Translations under genes and position numbers: made by a program
Source of the DNA: Penium margaritaceum
Taxonomy: Eukaryota; Streptophyta; Zygnematophyceae; Desmidiales; Peniaceae
DNA: 42,500 nucleotides
NCBI GenBank assembly: GCA_023375785.1
Contig: SZWC01009569.1
Location: 1-42,500, forward strand
Direction: 5' to 3'
Notes under the pieces: generated by a model
Database searches by the model: none
What the model saw: only the letters and a program-made list of their open reading frames with translations
Told to the model about the DNA's origin: nothing
Shown: piece after piece, positions 9,831 to 21,078 of the stretch
Layout of the letters: each line of letters opens with the position of its first letter
How positions within the stretch are numbered: the first letter of the stretch is position 1

Positions 9831-12800
9831 TTTCCAGGCATTTCCCAGGCATGGCCAGGCATTGCCCACACGTTGCCTGGGCATTTTTTAGCATTTCTAG
9901 GCATTGTTCAGGCATTTCCAAGTATTGCTTAGGAATTGCCAGCGCAATGCCTGCTAGGCATTGCATATGTATATCTAGGCATTGTCCATGCATTACCAGG
10001 CATGACCTAGGCATTTATTGGGATTCTCTAGGCTTTTTGAGGCATTTCCAGCCGTTGCTCATGCATTGCCAGGTGTTTCTAGAAATTTCCATTTATTGCT
10101 CATGTATTGCTGAGCTTTCCCCTAAGCATTGCCCATGTATGGCATGACATTGCCCATGAATTGCGTGGCATTTCAAGAATTTTCCCATGCATTTCCCTAA
10201 GGCATTGCACAACCATCTCCAAGAATTTCCTAGTCATTTCCAGGCATTGCTAGGAATTGCTAGACATTGCTGAGGCATGGCAAGGCATTCCCTCAGCACT
10301 GCAAGGTATTACCTAGACTTTTCCAGGAGCTTTCAGGAATGGCCAGGCATTGCTTAGGCGTTTCTAGGCATTCCCAGGCATTCCTAGGCACTGTCCACAT
10401 ATTGTCAGACATTGCTTACTACTAGGCATTGCCCAAGCAATGTCGAGGCATTCACAGGCATTGCTCGGCATTGCCGGGCATTCCCGATGAAATACATGGG
10501 TTTTTCCATACATTGACAGGCAGTTTCAGGCATTGCCACAATCTGACTAGGATTGCTCAAGCATGGCGACATATTGCTATGAATTCCCACGCATTGCCAT
10601 ACATTGCCTAGGTAGTGACAGGCACCACCAGGCATTTTCACGGGCTTTTCCTAGGATTTGTCAGGCATTTCCGGACATTCCAAGAATTTCCACTCCTTGC
10701 ACAAGCATGGCCAACAATTTTAGACACAACTTAGGTATTTCCATGTATTGCCATGCATTGTCAGGCATTGACTGACAGTGCCAAGGATTACCAGATCAGT
10801 TATTGCAGTTATTGCCAAACATTATCCAAGCATTTCCAGGCATTACCAAGCATTTCCATGCATTGCCGAGGCATTTAAGGAATTGGTAGGCATTGTCCAT
10901 GCATTGCCAGGGGATTTCCCAGGTACTACCAAGCATTTCCAGGTATTACCTTGGCATTACTAAGCATTATCAAAGCATTGCCATGCATTGTTATAGCTAC
11001 CAAGCTTTGCCTAAGCATTTCGCGGACACAACAAGGAATTGATGGTCATTTCCTTAACATTGCCATGCATTTCCATGCCTCACCTACTATCACCCAAGCA
11101 TTGCGGGGCATAACTAAGCATTACCATGTAATGTCCAAGCACTTCCCGTTTTGCCCAGGCATTGCAACACACTACCAGGCATGGCAAGACATTGCCGAGG
11201 TATTACCTGGAATTGCAAGGCATCACGATGCATTGCCCAGGCATGCCCATGCATGCCCATGCATTACCAGGAATTTCCAAGGCATTGCAAGGCATTTTCA
11301 CGCATTGCCCACGCATAATTAGGAATTACCATGCATTGCCTAGGCATTCTCGGGCATTTTCTTGCATTGCTAGGTATTTCCTATGCATTGCACGACATTA
11401 CCTAGGCATTTCCGTGCATTGCAGGGTATTTCAAGACATTGCCTAGGAATTGAAAGGCATTGCCATTATCAGGCATTGCCCACATATTTCCCAGAAATTT
11501 CTAGGCATTGTGAGGCTTTTCCCAGGAATTTTCCAGGCACTGCTTAGGCACTCTATGCATTGTAGAGGCATTTACAAGCATTACCGAGCATTATCCAGGT
11601 ATTGTCAGGTATTTCCAGGCATTCTCCACGCATTTCCAACCATTTTCAGGCATTGCTCAATCATTGTTAGGGATTTCCAGGCATTGGCCATGCATTCCAG
11701 GGCATTGTCCATGCACGCTCATGGATTTCCCACGCATTGTCAAGGCATTGCCAGGCATTAACAAGGCATTACCACACATTGCAAGGCATTGCCTAGGCAC
11801 AGCCAGGCAGTGCTCAAGCATTTCCACACATTGTAAGGCATTGCTCAAGAATTCACAAGCATTCCCCAGGCACGGCCAGCCATTGCCTATACATTGAGAG
11901 GAAATTCCCAGGCATTGTATAGGCAGTGCAAGGCATTGCCACGCATTGACAAAGCATTACCCGTGAATTGACATGCATTGCCACGGATTCACCACCAATG
12001 TCCAAACGTTACAGAGGCAAGGTCCAGGCAAGGCATTTCCAAGCATTGTTAGGTAGTTTTAAGAATTACCAGGCATTGTTTAGGCACGCCCAAGTATTGC
12101 TAGGCATTGTCAAGCATTACCATGAATTGCACAAGCATGGCCAAGCATTGCCCAAGCATTTCCAGTCGGGCAATGCCAAAAATAATTTAGGCATCGGCAT
12201 GCATTGAACATGCATTGCCAAGCAGTGCCAAGAGTCACCCACGCATTGCAGAAATTTGCCAGAGATTGTTAGGCATTGCCCAAGCCTGGTGATGCATTTC
12301 CTAAGAATTGCTAGGCATTCTTTGGGCATGATCAGGCATTGTTGATGCAATGCCAGCAGTGCGAGGGCATTTTGTCGCATGGCCAGGTCTTGCCAAGCAT
12401 TGGAAAGCCATTGCCAGGCATTACTATACATTGCCAGGTATTACACGGGCATTTGTAGGCCTTGCTAGGCGCTGTCCACGCATTTCCAAGCATTGTCCAT
12501 ACATTGCCAGGTTTTTCCCAGGTATTGTCAAGCATTGCCCAAGCTTTGCTAGGAATTTTCTGGCATTGCCAGGAATTGTCAAGCATTGCCCAGGAATTTC
12601 AAGGCTTTGGTAAGTATTGCCAAGAATTTCCAAGCGTTGCTGCGGCATTACCACGTGTTGTCCAAACATGTCCGCACACAACCCAGGCATTGCAAGGAAA
12701 GTTTCATGCATTATCCAAGCGTTTTCCAGGAATGGAAAAACATTGTACAGGCAATGCCAGTCATTTACAGGCATTACCAAGCATTGCAAGGAATTTCCCA

Positions 12801-15800
12801 GACATTTCTACGCATGCCAAGGCATGGCCAGGCATTACCCAGGGGATGCCAGTGATTGCCATGCAGTACAAGGAATTGCCTAGGCATGGTCAAGCATTGC
12901 CATGTCATCGCAAGCCATGCCAAGGCATTGCCATGCATTGTCCATGAATTGCCAGGGATTTCCAGGCATTTCCACGTATTGCCAATAATTGTCGGGCATT
13001 GCATGCTTTGTCCTGCGTTGCCCATGCATTGCCTATGCATTGGAAGGCATTGACGGGTATCACCATCAATCTTCCACGTATTTCCACATTTTTTGAGGCA
13101 TTGATTGGCATTGCCTATACGTTTCATAAATTTCCATGCATTTCCCGAGCATTGGACAACCATTGCCCATGCATTTCCAAGAATTTCCTAGACATTACAA
13201 GGCATTGCCATGTATTTCCCAAGTATTTCCAGGCATTTTTATGCATTGCCGAAGCGTTGCACAGTAACTGCCCATGCATTTCCAAGCATTGTGAGACATT
13301 ACAACACACTGACAGGCATTGTCCAGGAATTGCTAGGCATGGCCAGGAATGGCCCAAGCATTGTCCGGCATTGTCCACGCATACCCAACGCATTGCCAGG
13401 CATTGCCCAGGCATTATCAAGCATTTCCAGGCATTGAAAGGCATGATCCATGCGTGACCAGGAATTTCTTAGGCATTGCTAGGCATTGATGGGCATTTCC
13501 TAGGCATTGCAGGGTATTGCCATGTGTTTCCCAAGCATTGCCACACATGCTAGGCATTGCCGAAGCATGGCCAGGTCTTTCCCAGGCAATGCCAGGCATT
13601 CCCCAGGCATTTCACATGCATGGAAATACATTGCTAAGCATTTTCCATGCATTGCTATGCATTTCCAGAAATTGAATGGTCATTTCCAGGCATTTCCCAT
13701 GCATTGAACATGCATTGCCAATACAGTGCCCAGGAACTTCCAGTTATTTTCCATGCATTCTAGTGCATGGCCATGGCTTTTACCAACCATTGCCCTGCAT
13801 AGGTGAGGCATTTCTAGCATTGTGGGGTGTACCCTGTGCATTGCCCAGACATTCCCAGGCATTTTCATGCATTGTCCGGGCATGGACAGGCATTGGCAAG
13901 GTATTACCATACATTTCCATTCAAAAAGCCAGTTATTTCCTGGGAATTGCCAGGTAATCCTCAGGCATTGCTAGCATCACGCGGAATTGTCCAGCAAGTG
14001 TCCGGAATTGCAAAGAATTTCCAAGCATCGTCACGCATTGTCGAGAATTTCTAGGTATTATTGAAACATGCCCTGGCACTTCCTAGGCATTGCAATTCAG
14101 TGCCAGGCATTGCCACGACAGGGCATGGCATAACCAAGCATTTTCAAGCATTTCTCATGCATGACCAGGTATTTTCCAAGTATTGCTATGCATTTCCTGG
14201 GGATGGTCTGGCATTCTCTAGTCATTGTGAGGCATCACCGCTCACTATCAAGCATTTCCAGGCATTGCCTGGCAGATCGAGGCATTTTCATGCATTGCCC
14301 ACGCATTACCCATACATGCTGAGGCATTGCCGAGAATTTCTCATGCACTTCTATGCCTGTTCCAAGCGTTTCCAGGCATTAGCCAGTGATTGCTAGGCAT
14401 TACCTGTTATTGTCAGGCATTCCAAGGCATTTCTAGGCATTGGCCAAGCATTGCCAAGCAATGCTAAGTATTTTCAGGCATTATTAAGAACTACCCCAAA
14501 ATTCCAAACATTGCCATGCAGGCACTGCCAGGCATTGTCAAGCATTGCTAAGAATAACCCAAGCATGGCAAAGCATTTTCCAGACATTGCCTGGAATTTC
14601 TCAGGCATTGGTAGGAATTTCCATGCATTGTCAGACATTTCCAAGACATTGCCATGCATTGCGCAAGACTTTCCAGGCATTACCCATGCATAGGCACTCA
14701 TTTCCCATGCATCATCTAAGCATTGCCGAGGCATGGCCAGGCATTGCTCATGCATTCCTGTGCATCGTTGGCATTGTCAGGCCTTGCCAGGCATTCCTAG
14801 ACATTGTCCAGGCATTATTAGGAATTTCTCGTGTGTTACCGGAAATGAATCTGGCATTGTTTCAGCATTACCAAGCATTTATCATGCATTGCCAACCATC
14901 TTTGGGAATTGCTCAAGCGTTTCCATGCATCATGAGGCATTGCATGGCATTGGCCAGGCATTGCGGATCATTCCACGGCATTGCTAAAGGTTGCAAGGCA
15001 TGGCCCAGGCATTGCTTGGCATTACCCAGGCATTGCCAAGCATTTCTAGGTATTGCCAGGAATTGCTCACGCATAGTCGGGAATTGTTCATGCATTGCCA
15101 AAAATAACCAAACATTGCTAGGCATTGCCTATACAATGCCCTGAATTGCCCGCGCATGTCCACTATTGCCAATAATCTCAAGACATTACCAGGCATTTGC
15201 AAGCATTGCCAAGTCATTGGCATTGCCACACATTTCCCAGATGTGACCAGGCATTTCCTTGACAATACCAAACATTGCCGAGTAGGCATTGCCATGCACT
15301 GGATAGGCATTGCTAGGAATTCCCATGCATTGTCCATGCATTAAAAAGCATTACCATATATAACCCAGGGTTTTTCTAGGAATTTCCAAGCAAGGAAAGG
15401 CATTTTCATGCAAGGCATGGCAATGCATTTTCCAATAACTGCTAGGCATTGACAGAAAATACCCAGGCATGGCCAGGCATTGTCGGGAATTATTGGGCAT
15501 TGTGAAAACATTTCCCAGACATTGCCCAGGCATTGCCCATTTATTGACATGCCTTATTTATGCATGAGTAGTAATTGTCTGGGAATGGCAAGGCATGGCA
15601 AGGCAACATCCAGACATGGTCAGGCATTGCCGGGGTATTGCCAATCATTGTCAAGGTCCTTTCCAAGCATTTCTAGGAAATTCCAAGGCATTTCCCATGC
15701 ATTTTTACACGTTTCCACTCATTACCCGGGCATTGCAAGGCATTTTCAGGCACTGCCCAGGCAATGCCATGAAGTGCCCAAGCATTGCAAGTGATTGACC

Positions 15801-17534
15801 AGGCATTGCCAAACAATGCACAGACATTTCCATGTGTTGTCCATGCACAGCGAGCCATTGTCCACGCATTGCCCAATCATTCTTGGGCCCTGTCCAAGCA
15901 TTGCCAATACACTGCCCAGCCAATTCCAAGCATTGCATAGGCATTGTCATAAACTTTCTATGCATAAGGAGGCATTATCCTACCATTGCAAGGAATTGCC
16001 AACGAATATTAAGGCATGGCCAGGCATTGCCTAGGCATTTCTAGGCATTGGGAAGAACTGCCCATGCATTGTCCACGCATTGCTAGGCATTGTCATGAGT
16101 TTCCTGGGCATTGAATGTCATTGGCTAGCCATTTTTATGCATTTCCCATGAAATTTCAAGTCATTGCTTAGGCATTGCCACACATTTTCACGCATTGGTC
16201 TGGATTTGCCAGAAACTACTAGGCATTGCCCGTGCATGGCCAAGCATTTGCTAGACATTGAAGGGCATTCGCGAGGCATTGCCAAGCTTTGCTTAGGTAT
16301 TGTCAAGCATTGCCCGGGCATTGCCCAAGCATTTCCAATGCATTGCACAGGCATTGTCACGCATCTTCCAGGCATTGCCTATGCATTGTGAGGCATTGCC
16401 CAAGCATTGCCACACATTTCCAGGAATTACCGGGCATTACTAGGCAGGCGTTGCCCATGCATGGCCTGGTATTGTCCGGGCATTGTCAGGCATTTCCGAG
16501 GCAGTGCTTAGGCATTCCAAGGCATTACTTAGGCATTACTAGGCGTCTTCCAGGCACTGCAAGGCCTTCTCCAGGGAATGATAGGCATTACCACGGCCAC
16601 CCGCACTGCTATGGTATTTTCAAGAATTGCCCTGGAATTTCCAGGCATTACCAAGGCATTGCTAGGCGTTACATATGCGTTGCGGGGAATGTCCATTCAT
16701 TGCCATGCATTGACAAACATTGCACGTGCAGTGTCACATGTTATCCAGGAATTTACGAGCATTGTGAGGCATTACCAGGAATTTCCAAGCATTGCCGAGC
16801 ATTGCCTAAGTATCGTCAGGCATCACTAGTCACTGGCAGGCATTGCAACGCATTGCCACATATATTCAAAGCATTGTTAGGCATTGCACATGGATTTTCA
16901 GGTATTTCTGCACATTATGTGACATGGTCAGACATTGTCGAGGCATTGTCAATGTTGCCCAGGTATTACTAGGCATTGTCCGGGAATTTCCAAGCATCGT
17001 CAATGTCCAGACGTTGCCCATGCATTGCTTTGGCAATGCAAAGTATTTCTAGGCATTGATTGACATCTTACATGCGTGAATAGGCAATGTCCAGGCATTC
17101 AGGGATTTCCTAGGCACTACCAGGTATTTTGAGCATCGGCAGGCATTTCCATGATTGGCGAGGTATTTCAATGTACTATCCAGGCATTGCTAGGCATTGC
17201 CCAAGAATTGCAAGGCATTACCAGGCATAACCCGTCCATTTCCAGGAATTCCCATGCAACGCGCAGTAGCCACACATTTCCCATTCGATCATGTCCATGC
17301 ATTGCTTATGCAATGCCTTGCAATGCCATGAATTGCTAGGCATTGTCCAGGCATGGCCAAGCTTTGGCCGTGCATTGTGAGGCATGGCCACAAAATGCTT
17401 GAATAGCTCAATATTGCCCAAGTAGTGTGATACATTACTTGGAAATTCCAGAAATTGCCAAGCATTGCCCACACATGGCCAAATATTGCACACGCATTGC
17501 CATGCATTACGGGACATTATCCATGCATTGACAG

Positions 17535-17881
17535 TATAGCGCACAGCCGGTGCCACGTGGATCAAACTGGGTGGCATGTGGGCGGTTGGACGGGATAACT
17601 TGCGGGTCAGAGACCCTCAAACACTGCGATTTTGACCTAGTTGGCCAAGGATTCCGTTCGATATGCTACATTGTTATCAGAGCGCCGGGGTTCGTGCCCG
17701 ACGTGTAGATGCCAAGAGTGGCTCACTCCTATGCCACGGGGGTGTAGCGCGTGGCCGGTGCCACGTGGATTGAGCGGGGGTCCCTGGCATATGGGCGGTT
17801 GGACGAGATGGCTTAAGGTTCAGAGACCTGATCAACACGGTTTTGGCCTAATTGGCCAATGATTCCGTCCAATCCGCTACA
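17535..17881 (+). mobile_element. miniature LTR retrotransposon (TRIM/SMART), copy 1
   Basis: The 5' LTR is 17535-17670 and the 3' LTR 17743-17881, with LTRs of 136 and 139 bp. The 3' LTR runs TGTAGCGC...CCGCTACA; the 5' copy begins TATAGCGC and ends GCTACA. Directly after the 5' LTR is TGTTATCAGAGC (17672-17683), one base from the initiator-Met tRNA primer-binding site TGGTATCAGAGC. A short G-rich tract (CCACGGGGG) precedes the 3' LTR and would serve as polypurine tract. The internal part is only 72 bp and codes for nothing, so it would depend on proteins supplied in trans. Flanks GACAG and GTCAA agree at three of five positions, so any TSD has decayed. The GGCATTGCC-type array lies on both sides, so it inserted into the array. 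Confidence 0.85.
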
Positions 17882-17927
17882 GTCAAGCAGTTGCTAGGCA
17901 TTACCTATGTATTTCTAGACATTTACC
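17882..17927 (+). repeat. right end of the 10/11-bp array, beyond the TRIM
   Basis: Array-type units (TTGCTAGGCATTACC, TATGTATTTCTAGACATT) continue for about 46 bp after the TRIM and then stop near 17927. This marks the true right edge of the array and shows the TRIM is an insertion into it. Confidence 0.75.
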
Positions 17928-20329
17928 CTGTCAGAATAAGTGGATGCTCAAACAAATTAGAGGGTGGAAGCAGGAACAAGAAGGCAAAAGCAGATGAATA
18001 CATAGAACAAGAGCAATGTGACAAAAGCTAGAAGATAGAACCAATAGCATGGAGTTAGCCAGAAATGGTCGAAGGCAGGCAGGTGATGCGAGGTTTAGGT
18101 CTGAGTCTAAAGTAGACAAAGGCACATGAAGTGAATGCAAGAGTAAGAGCAGAAGCCTTGTTGAGATGAGCAAAGGAATAGAGTGAAAAAGAGATTAGCT
18201 GCGAGACAATGGCAAGAGAGTGCCGAGCAAAGGATGAGCAAGCATGAAATTGCAGAGCAAAAATACACCGGTGAGGTTCGCGTAACCAAAGGCAAAAGAA
18301 ATGAAGAGATCGGTCTGGATGAAACTATGGAGGAAATGAACATCCTTCATGAGCATGGAACATACCACCGAACTTGACAAAAAAGCAATGATAGCCGGCT
18401 TCTTTTTGGTAACGGTAAGCGTTGCAACATGGTCGCATTCGTTCGAGGATTCTTGGCTCAAATACAATAGCCATGGACCAATTTTTGTGTTACCAAGATG
18501 AAAGCAGCATGATTCTTCTTAAATCTGACTTATTCGGGTGTTGAGGACGAAACAGATTCACATTCTGACATACCCCCTAAGTCTTTCAAGGCCAAATCTT
18601 GAGAAGGAGAAAAATCTTTTCACATGCTTGGCTCGACCATGGCCCAATTCCCACCTGCTTGTTTGGAATTGACGAACCAACTACAATGTTCCATGAGCTC
18701 TTTCCACACAAGTGGCAGGTTCTCCTAGTGGTTGTCAAGTAGTGAACGCAGGTTGGGTGCAATGAGACCAAAGTCCTCACCATATTTCTCTGTCAAAGAG
18801 GTATAGTTTGGATTATTACTCTCCTTACAAAAGTTGCTACCATCAACATTGTTGGGATGACGAACCAACAATGTTGAATTAACAGAGAAAATACACATGA
18901 AGCTTCCCATAGAGAGTTCGTCCACATTACACAATGTTGGTAGTGGCAAGGACAGTCATTATGCCTGGGACAAAGACGAAATTTGGAATTTTTTTCGAGA
19001 ATGGGAAAGATGGTTTTGTGGAAGGTTCAAATGTGGAAAAGATGCTTTTCCCGAATGGCGTGGAAAAGTTGATGCCATCGCTGTATTGCTCGATCAGTTG
19101 GGTGAGAGCCATTGTGGTATGAGTGCATACAAAGTGGTAGGTGAGTCCATATTTCGTGCAACATGTCCATTTATAGTTAGGTAGGAGCCAGAGGGATATG
19201 AAGGTGTTCATACGCTTTGCACAAAAAAATAATCGCAACACATAACGCGCTCCAGAAAAACATGAAGATAGATCAGCCGGCAACATGTAAAGCAGATATA
19301 CGACTGCTAAGGATCCTAACATGCATTACCCAATCTAACACAATTTTATCAAGATGTTACTCACACTGAAAAGAGCAGCCACAAAGAAAACATGGGTTAG
19401 TTTAACACAATGGCACAAGCAAGGGTGGGTGGATCAAGTAGAAGAATAAAGAATCGGTGTCTATACATGTAAGAAGAGAGGATTGTGATTTTGGTTATTG
19501 CCAGATTTATTGTGTCATATCTTCTCCCACACTTTTGGCCAATCGTGTTGCACTTTGGTTACTAAGCCACCTCTTCGAGATGATGGTTGATGATGCAATA
19601 ATACCCTTTCCATGGTCCTCATATGAGAATGAAAGTGAAAGAAATTATTGGGTCTACACCTGTGTGAAAAAGGATGAAACAAAAACTCGAGAAGTTGATT
19701 TTTGAAAGCCGTGCACACAGTGAAATTCGTAAAAGAGCGACTACCTTTACGTAAAATCCCTTGGACCCAACGTTGGTAGGAGCCTAGTATTTCTCCATCC
19801 ACAAGGCCCGGTGACTTCTACATCTCTCTCCTGCATTTCAACCATGGTGGACAGACCCCTCCCTCTAACCGTTCCCTCTTTTGTTTCATCATTGGGCGCT
19901 ATGTGCAAACGCTAGGCTTGTTTAGGTGCTAGGGTAGTCCCCCTACAAAATTGCAACAAATTTCTGGAATTTTATGCCTTTTCTCTTTTCTCCTTCCACG
20001 ATGATTTACTCCGGGGACCAGGTTCATAAACTTTGCCTGTCGAGGTGCTTTCATAGACTCTCTGCGCTAGTGTGTCACGACCAGGGGCAAAGTACAGGGT
20101 CCAAGGATGCTGACATGCTAATTTCTAGTGGGGTGTTATAGCTTATATTTCCGCACAAGCGTCAACATAAGCCAGAGATATCCATAACTTGAAAATTTAC
20201 CACACCATTTTTAGCAAGTTAAAAAATGCCATATCTATTTTTATGGCCATACCCGATCGGCGATGCAAGTCACCGATCGAGCGAAGGGAGGAGGGTGATG
20301 TGTCACCCCCACTGTCGCGAGAATTGTGA
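17928..20329. other. 2.4 kb with no recognised gene
   Basis: Several overlapping ORFs of 60-131 codons exist on both strands; the longest is 18927-19322 on the minus strand. None shows a motif I recognise. The minus-strand ORFs 18725-18949 and 18927-19322 have ordinary protein-like composition in different frames and could be a frameshifted relic, but I cannot assign one. No LTR, TIR or tandem array seen. Confidence 0.4.
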
Positions 20330-20338
20330 TTGTGCGAA

Positions 20339-20540
20339 GGACAGAATAGCTCGGATACCCAGACCGCGTGCACTATAAAGCTGGCATACCCATGGGTCAA
20401 AAATTAGACACGGCACACCCGGCGTACTAAATTTTATGTATGGCATACCCATGAATACTACGTCTGCTCACGGCGCATCCAGACCGTTAAAAAAACAACG
20501 GCATATGGGCATGCCGTTGCTTTTTTAAAACGATGGGCAC
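20339..20540 (+). repeat. left terminal inverted repeat of the MULE, 30-bp phased
   Basis: Six cores related to GGCATACCCA recur at 29, 30 or 28-bp steps from 20353 to 20500. The outer part (GCTCGGATACCCA, then AAAGCTGGCATACCCA) is clearly homologous to the right arm of the foldback element at 1348-2241 read on the minus strand. A hairpin (AAC(A)ACGGCAT against ATGCCGTT, 20489-20526, with A and T runs extending the stem) closes the inner edge of the arm. Confidence 0.85.
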
Positions 20541-21078
20541 GCCGTCATTAATTTTTAGGTAAGTACATACACAATAAAAATTTATTCGCCAGTTGTACAA
20601 ACGGTGATGTCATCTTTATGAAGAAAGTGCCATACAAGGTTGTCGGAGTGGAGGCGTAAATTGCAACAGGGGATATATTACATGCTATTGTCTGGAAAAA
20701 GAAATAGGTACGTGTGTTCGGAGTCTTTTTGCGAGGGGGTAGTGTCATGTTCTGCGTTGGTCCTCGTCATTCGACACATGCACCACCTCGACCTGTCGGA
20801 AATCGCATGTACGAGGTAGAACAGAACCCGGCACGTCCAGCTGGCATGTACGTGTCGTCCTTGGCGTTAGCGGAACGTTCGATGGACGGAACGGTCCGTG
20901 ACGCTGACAGCCGGGCAAGCTTCGGTTCAGGTGCAAGGTATGCCACGCAGAAGTTGGCTTCCCTGTGGTCCCCCCCCCTTCCATTCTGTCCTACCGAACA
21001 AGTTAGAACTAGCACTGCCCGTTACGGCTCCGTCCTAGTCGCTCCGGCACCGTGCACTGCCTCGGCACGGTGCCGAGT
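20541..21078. other. MULE interior upstream of the transposase
   Basis: GC-rich from about 20750. An ORF at 20714-21145 on the plus strand has no recognisable domain. This stretch presumably holds the transposase promoter and leader, but I see no clear TATA box. Confidence 0.4.

Larger units (their letters stand above)
3770..17534 (+). repeat. 13.8-kb degenerate 10/11-bp tandem array, unit ~GGCATTGCCA
   Basis: The whole stretch is built from variants of GGCATTGCCA, mostly 10 or 11 bp long. In two samples I counted unit starts directly: 4621 to 4798 holds 17 intervals (mean 10.41 bp), and 13327 to 13431 holds 10 intervals (mean 10.40 bp). If this holds throughout, there are about 1,300 units. 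The commonest substitutions are CATT to TATT or AATT, GCC to TCC or ACC, and AGG to AAG, ATG or ACG. Orientation is consistent: the centre is almost always T on the plus strand. The unit is nearly a 9-bp interrupted palindrome (GGCA-T-TGCC). The perfect unit has no stop codon in any of six frames, so dozens of ORFs of 60-230 codons appear on both strands with 10-residue periodic peptides; none is called as a gene. A TRIM element interrupts the right end. Confidence 0.95.

Noticed and set aside
3770..17534. CRISPR-like array
   Set aside because: There are no constant-length spacers between conserved repeats; every unit is a degenerate 10/11-mer, and the context is plant nuclear DNA.
3892..17577. 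Dozens of ORFs of 60-227 codons with periodic peptides on both strands
   Set aside because: They arise because the 10-bp array unit lacks stops in every frame. They overlap on opposite strands, share no frame and show no domain.
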